DNA from: Gorsachius magnificus
Taxonomy: Eukaryota > Chordata > Aves > Pelecaniformes > Ardeidae
Assembly: GCA_034008185.1 (NCBI GenBank)
Contig: CM067081.1
Coordinates: 24,302,806 to 24,366,805 of the forward strand
Direction: 5' to 3'
DNA: 64,000 nt
The notes beneath the pieces are model-generated. The model was not told the origin of the DNA. It searched no databases and was given only the letters and a program-made list of their open reading frames with translations. A program made the translations under genes and the position numbers. Positions 35,501 to 47,935 of the stretch are shown piece after piece; within the stretch, counting starts at the first letter, position 1, and every line of letters starts with the position of its first letter.

Positions 35501-38500
35501 AAGAACTGGTTTTCAAAGCAGCACATTTCTGTAGGCTGTCAGTGATCCAGCAGAGCTCTCATGCTGCTTTGACTTTTCCAGCTCCTGAGAGTATCAGACT
35601 TTTACAATTCTTCCTAGGATCCCAGCAAATTTAATAATATAGTCAAACTTCTCCATAGATTGATTTTGGATTTACAAGGCTCCTGGCTGCTTGCTTGCAC
35701 AGATGTAACCAGCGGGCAGAATCCACACATCAGTCTTGAAAAAAAAACTCATTTAGACAAAATAGATTTTACCCATCAGCCTCTCCACAACTGAGATTGG
35801 CAATGTATCACGCTTGGCCATAAACATTTCTTCAGGAAGGAACTGGTCTTAAATAAGCCAGTTTAAATAAGATCAGCAAAACCATCTCCAGTAATACCAT
35901 CTGGTGACTCTTAATCACATCCGAGCTTAGAATGTTGCGAATATGAGTCAGGTTAAAAAATACATAAGAAAAACAGTCTGAGCATGGAAATGCAAGAGTA
36001 TTAAGTTCAGGTAGCTTGCTGCCTGTAGGATGGAGAAGAGCAATAAAGGGGAACACGTAACTAAGCAATTCATAAACTCAGGGACAAAGGCAATACATTC
36101 TCATTAAAGCACAGCCATTTACCAACGCTACCCTGCCCACTCTTACGTCTGATTTTGGCTTAGTCCTTATGTGCTGCCCAGGTACTAACACAGGTACAGA
36201 GTTGAAAGATTAGCATGGGGTTGGGCATCGTGTGTTTGGCATCGTCTCACCAGCACCGAACCGTCACTTCCCTGCCTGGTGATCTGTGGCAGCGGTGTTT
36301 CAGCCCTCCTGAAATCACACAAGAACCCATGAGACCTACCGTTGCATCTTCTGTATTTTCTAAGTCATTGGCCATATCTTACAGAATTTTAATTTTTATA
36401 TGCCAAGCGGTAAGCTTTTTCCTTTTCCACATTTGTTTCTCCTTTTCTGCAGTTGAAGCCTTAAATAAACAACAGCCTGTAGTAGTTTGTATCAAAAGTA
36501 ACAAGGAGGAAAGGTGGGCAACACTGAACAATTTGCTGTTTTGAGGAAACAAATAATTTAAACAGTTTGCTTATACGTTTTTTTGCAAAGCAATTTTTTT
36601 GCTGCTGCTGGCATGTAATCGTTAGCTTCAGTTTCATTCCACTGGCTGCAATGCCATTCCCTCTCAGTAATGAGCATCCGAGTGATGCATCACAGGATCG
36701 CTGTATCAGGGAATGTGGACAAATAAATGAATGTGCTGATTTCTTCAGCGTTTAAGCCTTTCATTCAACCCTCTAATCTAAACACAGGTGTTTTCTTAAA
36801 GTGGGTTTACCTGCTAGCAAATATAAATAAGCACTTAAAACGTTGGTAGAGACAAGGTCTCTGTAGACTTAGAAATTTTCAGAAAAAAATGAAAAAAGTG
36901 AGAGTGGTTTTCCCAATTCAAAAATATTTTCCCCTTAGTTTAACAGGATTTGATGTGATGTTTTACAGGTTTATGAACAAATAGCTAAAGAGTTTGGGCA
37001 GCATGTGTTTGACCTTGTCCTGAGTATTTTGTTTGCATTAAGCAGTTAGCAGAGCATGCATCTGTCTCCTCATCACCGGCCTCCATTCTCATGCTCTTTC
37101 TCTCCTTCTGGCAAAGTGTTTTCACACATGTTTAATCCCAAGAACATCACTAATCCCGGGCTGTTTATGTGTGGAAACTAAGCACAGCCTGCAGTATTTT
37201 GTTGGCCTGTGCTGAGACTGCAAGGGGAGATGTCGTCTCCTGGGAAAGCCTATACTGTGTGCGCTGTGGCACGGGACTGACTTCCACTGGCCAAGGGTGG
37301 GGAGAAGACATCCCTTCCCTGTGGGCATGAGGCAGGCCTCAGGTCATGCACACCATGATGACCTTGGAGATTAGGCTTGAAGCACATGCATTGGCAACTA
37401 AATTCGGGAGATCAGTGAGCTATTCAGGTGGTCTGGCCTAAATGCCAAGCCTAAGTGGTTGGCTTAAGTCTGTCTTAGATGTTTTGGCATGGTTTCTGCT
37501 TGTAAAGTCCATAGTGTGGCAGGTCTGGGTGCAGCCCTGGTTTTAATCTCTCATTTCCATACCGAGTCCTGGCTTTGCAGCTGTGAAGAACAGGGGCTCT
37601 GAATCTCTCCCTGCCCTTTTCTCACACAGTGGGTGACCACATCTGTCAGAAGGCCTGTGGGGACAGTCCCTTCCTGGTTGTGACCTTGGCTCAACTGTCA
37701 GGGAATTTGTGTAAGGTGGAGCAATGTGTGATGGATGCTCTTGTCACGTATTGATCAGATAATTCCTCCCAGGACTGTCCGTGTGTCCACTTCCTCCTGC
37801 TGGAGAACAGCAGCTCTTGGAGAAGCTAAAGAAAAGTAGTGATTAGATAGGTGAACATAGAAAAGAAGAATCAAAATATGAATTTATAAAAGTATATGCC
37901 TGTGTGTACATGAGTAAAGCTGGTTGTTTCTTTTTCCCCATATCCCCTGCCTGTGAGTGCTATTACCTGGTGCTTGGCTCTCTGGGCATTTTGGGCTGTT
38001 GTAGAAGTAATTAGCATGTTTGGTGGGGTCATCTAGTGAAGGGCATTTGGGGTGTTTTAGTTAAGAGTCCAAAGCACTCCGGAGCCCCAGAGAATTTTTA
38101 TGAGTACTCTCCTTCATTGTACAGAATCAGATATACATGTGCAAAATAAAGCAGAGAAGGATACAGTTGCTTTTATGATTGGTTCAGCTTGACAAAGTAT
38201 GGGAATAGAGAGTTTCTTTGTCCTTGTACAGGATGGGTTTGTTGTTCTTCAAGCACTTTTGTAAGCAAATGAATGTGCTAAATTAGGTCCTGTAGAGGCT
38301 TGTTGGCAATTTTAAAGACATGGCATAATGAAGCTTGTTTCCAACTCTGCAGGGATAGCTTCTTTTGTTAATCTACCAAATTAAGTATTGGGTAGGCTTG
38401 TTTCGTTAGCAAATGGGAGAGGAGACGCCAAGAGCCCTATTCTTTTACCCTCCTGCTCCCAGCCCTGTGACCACCCTCTCTTCCCCATGGGAGAACCAGA

Positions 38501-39299
38501 ATTCTGTTTTCTGAGGGGTCAGTACAAACCTTTTCTGACATACGAGCCTGTCTCAGATCATTGGAAAATATAATTTGAAAAAAACAAGCCAAGCCAGAAG
38601 AAAAACCCATCTGTTAATTTCTTAACAGGTTTTACATTTGTTGCAAGCATGCTGGTCAAAAAAACCCACCCCAACAACATAATCTCATGGAGAAAATATC
38701 AGTCCCCCAATTCAGGGAGAAATATTCTACAGCAGCTTTGAACACTTAGAAGTGGATTTCCCTCAAAGTCATCTGAAAGGCTGGTGTTGACCTTAAGATT
38801 CAAATGAACTGCAAAGAAAGGCAAGAGCATAGGGCAAGTCATCCCATCTACTTTGGAAGCTGTCTTTGGAGGGATGAACCATATTTTGGCAACCCACCTC
38901 TCCTCTGACCAGACAGGCTGCCAACATGGCTAGCTTAGATTAGATACCTGACTCCTGAAAAGCTAAATTTAGGTGATAGGAATCCCAACCTTAAATTTTT
39001 AATCTTAAGACAAACTGAGTGGCTCTGGGCCTCCCAACAGTCTCTACTGTTCTTTTTCCAAAACCCCCAAGCACTTCATGTCATGCCGGATCAATTTTAA
39101 AAAGCAGTTGTCTCTCAGCTGAGATGTGGTACCGTAGCATTCCGGCTGCCAGAGCATTCCTGCTCTGCTGATGAGCAAAAGGAGCAAAAATCCCCCCTCC
39201 AGCTGCACACTGAGCAGTGAGGATCCTCGGGCTGAGGACAACAGAGGGCTCAAGTGATTTTGGCCAGTACATCTGAATAAACCAACCTTCTTAATATTA

Positions 39300-39344
39300 G
39301 AACAACAAACCACTTTACTGCTCTTCGAACAACAAACCACTTTG
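39300..39344. repeat. Two-copy direct repeat, 27-bp period
   Basis: GAACAACAAACCACTTT occurs at 39300-39316 and again at 39327-39343, the same 17 bases at a period of 27. It looks like a small local duplication with a diverged spacer. No function is apparent. Confidence 0.85.
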
Positions 39345-42300
39345 CGCACAGTACCAGAGTGATCTTTGCTAGAGCACAGGGGCTTCTCAACAGGGCATCC
39401 TTGCCCGACCTTTCCAGCATTAATCACTGGAAACACCCGCGCTACCAATGTGCTTTTACTTGTACATTATGGAAATAACGGCCTCACCTATACACAGCGA
39501 AGTCAGTGGAAAGGCAATGGCACAGAGCCTTGGGTAGCTTGCGTATCCCGTATAGCAAAAGCTGTCAGAGTCTCCTTCTGCGGGAGCTAAAATACTCTGC
39601 TCACAAATAAAGACAATAAGAAACACTCAAAAGCCACTTCTGGTACCAGTGTATTTACTGCTTCTCACTTTGGAAGCAGAAAGTGCATGTGCGTTTTAAA
39701 AATCTAGCCACACACAAAGCAGAAATTGTAATCGCTTAATTTGGTAATGAGACCCAGGCACATGAGGATTTTCTCCCTGAATGAGAATTTTCTCTCCACA
39801 TTTCACACCCAGAGAAGCTACATGCCAGCTTTGGCTTCCAGCACCATCCCCTAATGCCTTCTGGCTTGGAGAGGAGAAAGCCGCCTCTGGTTACCTTCGG
39901 GCTTGTCCTTGGAGCAGAGGAAAAGAGGGAAAGGACAAAGCTGTGCTGGCATCAGGAAAAAGCCCAGTGCCTGAGCCCCTCACTAGAAAGTGAGCACATG
40001 GCACTATAGGTGATGCTGGGGTTTCCATTTGCCAAAATGTAAGTGCCTGCAAAACGATTCCTCTCCCTGGAGATAGCAGCAGCAGGTCCATTGCCGTTCC
40101 TATGCTTCTTCAGGGATGCTCTATAGAACAGAGAAGGCAGCGATGGTCAGAGTAAATATTACCAGTCCCATTCACTGCTGCATGCTACTGCTCTGCTCTG
40201 GCTTTTAAAGCACCATGAAAATCGGCTGGCCCTGCTGGTGGGTGCCACAAAAACCATGGATTTGATGGAGAGTGAAGAACAGGAGAGTAGCAGTACACAG
40301 ATACAGATCCCTGCAGGCACTGTGCTTTCTAGAGACATGACTGCAAGTAGCTGCTCTCCTCCCTGGTTATTTCCAGGGCACATGAATTTCTGTCGTATGA
40401 AAATGCCACCGGTTGGTTTGATTTGTTGGCAGCCTGCTCAAAGCACAGCTGTCTGTACCTGGATGGACCTACTGGTGTGCCAGGCTTCACACCTGCAGCC
40501 AGGACCCTAGATAGCCTCATCTTTCCCCTAATTCCTCCCAACAGATCAGGGTCAGGGAGGGGAGAAACTAATTACTTTTAGAAAAAGAATTGGGCTAAAC
40601 GCAAAGGTGAATGCTGGTGTAATGTGTGCAGTATTTCACACAGAGTCAGGAAGAAAATGATCCTAAAGGCCTACAAAACTTCTGGGGCTGTAATCTCAGC
40701 TGCTGGAAGCACCTATGTGTTTTGGAGAGACTCCCTGCCTTTGTCAGGGCTGGACCTCACTAAGGAAAACAAATGACTTTTTTTTACTCCAGGAGTATCC
40801 TGCCCTGATACCAACATCTTCACAGAGAAGCGATCCTCACCTGACTTTTATCTTTGCATGTGGTACAGCTTGTGCACAGAGGCAAAGGATACAGCCACGA
40901 GGCAGAAAAACATCAACATACTGAGGTGCTGGATTGAGAGCATCCAATGTGGGGTTGCTCCGTTACCCACACACGGGAGGCTCCGGGCTGTCCTGGCTGC
41001 CAGAGCCAGGCAGGGTAGCCAGGGCAGGGTGGTGGAGGATGTTCAGACTGAAGCAAGGATAAAAATAAGCTTCAGCCATGCAAGCACAAGCAAGAAACTC
41101 TGGGCTCTTTGCTCAAAGTCATTGCTCAATCCTTCAGCATCACCGGCTCCTGTCCTGTCACTGTGTGCCTTGCTTGCAATGCTGAGGAGGAGAAGCTGGC
41201 AGAGGCGATTTCCTTACACTGCTGGAACCTTTCTAGTCTGAACAAAAGACTTATTACTTCTGACACTGGATTCCTGTGTCTGATGAACCCCTGACTGTTC
41301 TAACTTGAATAAGTAGTTTAATTCATCACACAGCTGATTTCAGTCAGTGGCGTTGAACTGTTGTCATCACGGCATCCTTCAACACAGGATAGGAAGGTGA
41401 CCAGAAAAAACTGAAATTAATAGTGCTTTCATATGGCCTTCCTAGGAGAGTGTGAACAGAAAAAGCCATAACTGCAGAGGAAATATTGCAATGTCTGTAT
41501 GGAAAGGATTCGTGCTGCCATTTGCTCTCGGGTTCATTATATTTGCTTTCCGCCAACACCACCCTTTTACAGTAAGATAGTAACTTTTCAGAAACCTCTT
41601 TTCCATTGACATTTCACCTCTATTTTATTGGCTCAGACAACTTGTGGTGACTTGGATAACATTTAGTCCAAGAAAACAGCCAGAATAAGATCAAACATTC
41701 TTTTCTTTGACAGAACACTTAAAAGCAAACCAACAAAAATATATATGAAATACATGGTTAGTATCATCATATGTTCTTCATTTTGTTGGGTTACTAAATA
41801 ACAGGGATTGTGAAAGGAGGCATTTTATAAATCCTGTGTGAACATATGGCATTTTTTTTTTCCCTTCTGAGATTGCAGGCTGAATCTATGCAATCCTGTT
41901 AACGAAATGAGCCTTGTCATTTGAGGAGTAGCACTTAATGACAGTTGTCAGTCATCACTAGGTACCACACTCAAGGGACATCTTGATACGTCTGTGACAG
42001 ACAGATTAGATATTGTCTGGAGAGGATTACACAGCAGCTGTAAGAAAGCCCTATCTGAGAGGAAATGAGGATTAAAAAAAAAGAGCGAGGAAATCAGATA
42101 CAGCTTTTCCAGCCCCTGTTCTCTGGAGCAGCTGATCCTTCTGCTCAGGTGAGCCGTGTGTGTCTGAAGCTAATGGCTGAATGGAAGATGGCCGCTGCTG
42201 TGATTTAACTTCAGTCACCCAGAATCGCAGCTTTGTTGTGCTCAGACCTGGGCAGATGGAATCCCTCTCTTCCACCCAAATATTTTGCAGTTTAATAAGT

Positions 42301-43439
42301 TTTCCTTCCTGTTCTTCATACTCTCTTACATTGAAGGCAAATGTAATCAGCACAGCTATGCCTGAGGCGGAAAGTGCCTGAGATCATTTGGCACCTGTGA
42401 CTTCCATCCCTGCTATGTGCTGCCAGTAGCAGGAGGTAGCGGAGGGATGCTGCTGCCCCGTCCTCGTGCCCCGGTGGGGACACATTCAGGGCTGGCAGAG
42501 GTCAGGGGCTGGTGCAGGACCCTGCTCTCACCACCGCCGCTCGAGAGCCTGAAGGCAGCCCCACAGCTCCCGGTGCAGGTGTGCCTACGGGGAATGCCTC
42601 CCAAATAGCTCCTTGCCTTGCTCATCCTTATAAATTGGCCATGTGGAAACTGAAGAGATGCAGGGGTCAGCTCAGGAGTCTACGCACACACTGCTCTCAC
42701 AAAGGCGTGCTCTGTATCCGTGCATGGTCAGAGCCTGAGCCTGTCAACCAGAGAAAAGGCTTTTCATGCATTTCTAGTAATAGCCACAAGGTCATTCAAC
42801 ATGGGTACGGGCAGCAGGGGATGGGATTTGGAGCCTCTGCTGCAGAAGTCCTTCATCTTTTTTCAGCCAAGGGTCAAATGAGACTGCAGAGAGAGAAGGA
42901 CAAACGGGGCACCAGCTCCAGGGGACCTGGTGCAGGAGGCCAGCGGAGGCTTGCCGAGGCAGCGGGTCGTAGCACACCTAATGCTGCTCGCATAAAATTG
43001 AGCTGTCAAACTACAAATGCTATGGGGCCTGTAAAACGGCTCCCTTCTGCCTCACTGGGACGGTGATGATGATGAATGACACTGGCTCTGCTCTGCAGGA
43101 TGCCCGGCCTCAGGAACACCGCCTGCTCCCTGCTCTCGGATGCTGCTGATACCTCCCAGCAAACAGGAGGCCCCAGGAGGCTGCAGCCAGCGTCTCCTGC
43201 AGCGAGCTGCTCCCCGGGCACCAGCCCTCTGCTTACAGCAGCTTTCTTCTCCTGTGAAGTCAAGATACTCCAGGAGGATTCATAAAGTGCAACACACCCA
43301 GCTTAATACCTTTAGTCTTGACCTTGATGTCCGGAACAGCAGGTATGAACAGACATGCTCCAGAACATTAAAAATCATGTAAAAAGAAAGTAAATAAGTG
43401 ACCTAGAATTGTGGAGGAAGCAAGAGAAAAATGCAAGGT

Positions 43440-43740
43440 TTGAAGTTAATTAGCCCTTGAACCGTCAGGCCCAATTACTTCCAGCAGGCTCTGACATTCT
43501 GAAGATTAATTAGGGAGTTAGCTGTCACGTCTCACAGAGGACCACCATTACGCCAGAGAAGATCTACCTGCTCTCTGCACACAATGTCTTGAAATTTTAC
43601 AATGTGAAATTATATCCAAAAGCTAATTGGGGACTGTTGGTAAAAGCTTTCTGATTATTGTATTCATTTGGAGGAATGCACTGTCTTTATCTGCTGAAAT
43701 AAAACTGGCTGCTTTGAAGAAAATATTTAACTTATGGGAT
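43440..43740. promoter_or_regulatory. Candidate distal regulatory element with clustered homeodomain-type cores
   Basis: TTAATTAG occurs at 43446-43453 and 43506-43513, CCAATTA near 43471 and CTAATTGG at 43623-43630, all within about 190 bp, with more AT-rich cores after them. TAATTA and TAATTG cores are classic homeodomain binding sites, and such clusters are common in conserved vertebrate enhancers. It lies about 18 kb beyond the UBL3 CpG island. This rests only on motif clustering; no conservation test was possible here. Confidence 0.3.
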
Positions 43741-44084
43741 GGTGATTTTACATACTTGTAGTTCCCGGACAAACGACCTTTATATTCCTCTGCTTCTTCT
43801 GCAACACTCTTGTAGCATCCAGTATAGGTTATACTATAGTGCTCTACCCAATCTATATCGATTACTCAGCACGTGTTCCCTCCCAAAGAGATCCCGGAGT
43901 ATTACTATGTACCTGTCCCTGAAATCAGCCTCCCAAATGGTTTCTGAGCAGCAGAAATGCAGCTTCTCAAATTTGAGTCAGCAGCATGCCCCTGCAGCAG
44001 CAGAAGCAAGCCCTCTCCTGGCCTGGACCGGTGAGGGTGTAGCCAGCAGAGCAGGGGATGGGATTTTTGCACTCTTCTCCACAG

Positions 44085-44275
44085 TTCATGGGCCTGGTCC
44101 AGTTTTGGTGCCCCCAGTTCAAAAGACACATTGGAAAATGAGAGAGGGTGCTGTGGGGGGCTACCACCGTGCTTAGCAAGTTGGAAAATCCAGTTGAAGG
44201 CCCTGCTTTCAAGAGAAGGTCGCACCAGGCAGTCTCCAGAAACTCCCTCCAACCTGACCTTTTCTAGAATGATAT
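44085..44275 (+). mobile_element. CR1 fragment with internal deletion
   Basis: A GGTCCAGTTTTGGTGCCCCC block followed by TTCAAAAGACACATTGGAAA corresponds to the VQFWAPQFKKDIEKLE part of CR1 ORF2. After a further decayed stretch the sequence jumps to a 3' UTR-like block (CAGAAACTCCCTCCAACCTG) and a degraded tail TCTAGAATGATATGATT. The middle of the usual CR1 end is missing. It is old and inactive, and both limits are approximate. Confidence 0.72.
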
Positions 44276-45744
44276 GATTTTCAACCCTTTTTTCTTCCCC
44301 AGGACAGCCGAGCTCCCTGCAGAGCTGCAGGAAGAGGCAATGCACCGAGTTTTCTGCTCCTTGGTGCAGCTCTCCCTGCAGCAGCGAACCAGAACTGTAC
44401 CTGCGAGCCTGTCCATACTGTACCATTGAAAACGTTGTTGTAAGCACCTTAGCAGATAAAAAAACCCTCCCTGCATCGGGACAACTGAAGTGTAAAGCGT
44501 TGACGTACTGAATTGTGGAAAGGGTCCTTCAGAAAAAGTGGAACAAAAACAAAGGGAAGGAAAAGGAAATGAAATCCCATTTTAGACACAAAATGGTTTC
44601 TGGCTTGCAGCCATCTGGATATTTTTAACATGTCCATCAATACAGCCTCTGTGCACAGCAACTGACTGATCCATGACTCTGTATTCGTGTTTCCGTCTCT
44701 CCCCCAATGACCAGAGGGTGTGTTTGAAAGAATAATTTGGTCAAAGCTAGTTTTATTTTCCTTTATCGTTAGGGGATACTTACTATGTGAAAGCTGAGCT
44801 GTGGAGAGGTGGAACCTCTTGGGAGGTGCTTGTTTCTGTGGCCTGTTTGATGTCGGTTTGGAGGGGCCGCGGCAGAGCTGTGCGCAGCAGCCAGCCTCAT
44901 GCACAGGCACCCTCAGCCCCAGCACAGCAAGCTCCAGGGCTGGTGGAGAATGTGCTGCCCAACCCTTGCCACCAAGATGGGAGTCAACCATAAGGTACCT
45001 GATCTCTCCCAGCTGAGGTACATGCCTATGAGCCACTGTAGCTACTCTCCTACCAGCAATATAGCCACCTCTTCCCACGTCCGTGCAGTGCCTGGAGCAG
45101 GGCTGGCCAAACCTTTGCGAACCCACAGGGTACCTACCAAAGGCTTCATGCAGCTAAGAGCTACCAGAGATGTCTGGAGAGCTCTGCGCGCGTGTGAGTG
45201 GGCACACAAGCATGCTGGGGGATCTCCAAGCATGGATGTCAGAGGGTCCCCCAGCTCCCTTGGGTCAGGCTGGCCCTCCCTGATCTGGCATCCAGTTGGA
45301 AACAAGGTCCCTGATGTTGTACTGTAGGAATCAGTCCTTTCTCTGAATATCTTAATATGCAAAGGAGTAAGACAGCAGAAGGGATAGTTCTTCCCAATTC
45401 AAAGGCAGCGTCCTGAGGAGGTTAAGGCTAGGAATCATCCTAGCCATCTTCAGCCATTTCAAAATTAAGTGGCTAAGCCAAGGCAAGAACCTGTCTTTAA
45501 AACATCCTTTTTAGCAGGTTCTTCCAGACAGCATTTCATCCCATCCCAAAATAGGTGGGACAATCCACCCTCCATCAGCTGTAAGGACGACCTACACAAC
45601 CATCTTCAGTGAAGCCTGTGGTATTTGTGGGGCTCTTCCCCAGAGCTCAGGGAACAACCCTGACTCAGGGTTTGTCATCACCGAGAGTTGGACCTGAACT
45701 TGTAAAAGCCTAGAAACAGGAGCGATGGATAGCCCCTTCTCGCT
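44276..45744. other. Intergenic, no recognisable gene
   Basis: Sequence of mixed composition. Overlapping open frames on both strands, up to 225 codons on the minus strand at 45126-44449, show no domain or splice context and are likely chance in sequence poor in stop codons. No repeat family was recognised. Confidence 0.45.
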
Positions 45745-45830
45745 TTCCTCTCCGAATGACCCGTTCAAGGTCACACAGAGTTGGCAACCAGACCAGGAAA
45801 TTGTGTGCCCCAACCACAAGCCTGGTTTTT
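45745..45830 (+). mobile_element. MIR/CORE-SINE-like relic
   Basis: GTTCAAGGTCACACAGAG, followed by a decayed GCAACCAGACCAGGAAATTG block and then CCCCAACCACAAGCC, matches the order of the 3' half of amniote MIR-type SINEs (AAGGTCACACAG, then AGAGCCAGGAATTGAACC, then an AACCAC block). The tRNA-derived head is not visible. Such elements are ancient and inactive. Confidence 0.55.
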
Positions 45831-46059
45831 TTCTCTCATACTTTTCTGACCATTTTCAAACCTAACAGGAACAGATCTGTAAAAAAAAAAAAAAATTAAA
45901 AAATGCCTGAGATTCCAAATGCCTTCTAATCTTCTGTACCATCAATGCCGTAGTCATAAATACCTGCTGGAGCCAACCCAAGGCTGGTTTTCTGTTTCAT
46001 CTTTCAAGGTGTTTTTTTTTTAAAGTCAAGAGAAAAACTAGCTCCTCTACAGACAACAG

Positions 46060-46330
46060 TTAATCATTAATGGTATGTGCAAAACATAACATTCTTGACC
46101 CTTTGACGTGATGGAAGAAGCATGTAAATGCAGATGACAGGATACATTGGCTTACACTTCACCCGGACAAATCTGCTTCACTGTGGGAAGGGAGGAATTG
46201 AAATCTTTATCACGTGAATTTAGTAAGGACATTGCATCTGAAAGAGTGATTGAGTGCTTTAAGGCTGCTAGCTTGTAGCCACTTCAGTAATCCTGCCTAA
46301 TAAATGCAAAGTCATTAATGCTTTGTTCTC
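46060..46330. promoter_or_regulatory. Candidate AT-rich regulatory element
   Basis: The stretch holds TTAATCATTAATGG near 46,060, CATGTAAATGCAGATGACAG near 46,121 (with an octamer-like ATGTAAAT), TTTATCACGTG near 46,206 and AAAGTCATTAATGC near 46,308. It sits just before a CR1 tip and carries no simple repeats. The dense array of known core types resembles conserved non-coding elements, but this is a judgement by eye with no alignment. Confidence 0.25.
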
Positions 46331-46413
46331 GATGTCCAGTGTCTAGTGGGGCAGTGCTTAGTCAGCCTTATTTTGCTGACTCACTGACTTTGCTTTTGGA
46401 GGCACAGCCTGTC

Positions 46414-46475
46414 TTCATAGAATCATTTAGGTTGGAAAAGACCTATAAGATCATCAAGTCTTCCCTGGGTGTAGC
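46414..46475 (-). mobile_element. CR1 3' tip, antisense
   Basis: ATAGAATCATTTAGGTTGGA followed by AAAGACCTATAAGATCATCA is the reverse complement of the 3' end of an avian CR1 subfamily. That subfamily normally begins ATAGAATCATTTAGGTTGGA on this strand. Similarity stops shortly after TCAAGTC, so only about 60 bp remain recognisable. Confidence 0.85.
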
Positions 46476-47799
46476 TTTGCTCAGGCAGGGCTTGTGCAGC
46501 GCAGGGTGAAATGTAGGAGCTGGCAGGGGAGCCGGCTGTGATCCAGCGTGGTCCCCCGTCACCTCACAGGCACCTGGAGATGCTGCAGAAGAGATGCGCT
46601 ACTGGGTCCTCTTGGGGCCCGACTCAAGGGACTGAGTACCCTCAGCTCCTTGGGTTAGGAGGATGTAAGGATGCACATTGCATATTGCACGTTATTTTCC
46701 AGGAATAAACGGGGCAGCATACCTTCATTAGGTGTTGCATGAACAGACCTTTCAGAGAATATCACATTTTAAGAATTTATTTTATAAATCTACCCATCCA
46801 GCACTTTGCAGCTCTGGACTCACCCGCACTTAAACTAACTAACTAAATAAAAAAATTAGAAAAGAAGTTTTGCTTGATTTCCCTGGGCAGGGAGGTGACA
46901 ATGACGATGCCACCTGCTGGCGACAGAAAGCCCGGTCCCTTCCCTGCCTCCCACCCAGCCCCTGGCTCCCCATCTGCCTCCGCACCCGTGCACCTTGTAC
47001 TGCACAGCCTTTGCTTTCCCGATTATGATTTTTCACACTGGGGTGTGCAGACGTGGCGCTGGTTGGGTGTCCCGGTGCTGGGCTGACGGAACGGGATGCT
47101 TGGGTGGGAGCCAAATGGGACAGGAGTGACCACCCCTTGGGAACAGAGGGCTGTCCATGTGCTGGCACAAGGCGTGAGAGGGTATACGGTGTGGCTGGGT
47201 TTGGGGAGGAGAGGGGGGAATGCTGGGCAGGAGGAGGCTGTCTCTGCTCAGACAGCTCCACAGGCACCGTGGGGACCTGTCTCCAAATTCTCCCTCTGCC
47301 ACAGGCTTCCCAGCAGCAGCGGCTGAGTTCCCCATTGGTAATGCAGGAGTGCACCAGGAATGATATGAAGAGAAACTCAGAAACAAGCCCAGAAGCAGGG
47401 ACTGGAAATCATGATCCCCAACAGGTCTGCTGCCCCTCTCAGCCACATAGCCAGGCTCCTCTTCTCCTCTCTCCTGTGTCTGGCTGTCTTAGCAGAGGGG
47501 ACAAACTTCAACAGCTACACAGTCCCTTCCAGGCTTACTTACACTTTACAGGACATGTCTGAGCAGGTGGGGAATGTGTTTAAGATGCCCCCAAGAGCTG
47601 TAAACCCTCTTATTCCCCTGCAGCTGCACCAGTCATGCTGGGAAGGGAAGGTGAAAAGCACAGCCGTGCCAGAGCCCCTCCTGTCCCACAGGCTTGATGG
47701 GTGCATCTTCTCCTTCAGACCTCCAAAGACCACAGGAACCACACAAGGTGTCCTCTGCCCACTAGATCATTTTGGCCAGGGGCCGTCAGTGCCAGGTCT
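46476..47799. other. Intergenic, no recognisable gene
   Basis: Locally GC-richer sequence with overlapping open frames on both strands of up to about 190 codons. One at 47411-47992 starts with a hydrophobic stretch but reads into a MIR-like repeat at its end, which argues against a gene. No exon was recognised. Confidence 0.45.
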
Positions 47800-47935
47800 T
47801 CATCTGCGTCTACCTGTGCATGACTTGCCCAAACCCACACATGGAATCAGGGTCAGAGCTGGGACCGAACACACAACTGCCTGTTGCCTCATCTTGCCCT
47901 CAGAGAGCTCAGCTCCTAAATGCTTTGGTCAGATG
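47800..47935 (+). mobile_element. MIR/CORE-SINE-like relic
   Basis: GACTTGCCCAAACCCACACA, then GGAATCAGGGTCAGAGCTGG, then a degraded GAACACACAACTGCC and CAGCTCCTAAATGC follow the order of MIR-type SINEs (ACTTGCCCAAGGTCACACAG, then GGCAGAGCTGGG, then GAACCCAGG). It lies in the same orientation as the relic at 45.75 kb. It is an old inactive element; both limits are approximate. Confidence 0.6.

Larger units (their letters stand above)
32573..44084. other. Intergenic, no recognisable gene
   Basis: About 11.5 kb of moderately AT-rich sequence with no recognisable exon, RNA gene or dated repeat. It holds an AT-rich purine-pyrimidine alternating stretch near 32,620-32,700 and a 17-bp direct repeat near 39,300-39,344. 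A homeodomain-core cluster at 43,440-43,740 is discussed in the findings. The 184-codon open frame at 42512-43066 lacks any domain I know. Confidence 0.5.

Noticed and set aside
42512..43066. 184-codon open frame
   Set aside because: No family recognised, a frame on the other strand overlaps part of it, and there are no splice sites or start context of note.
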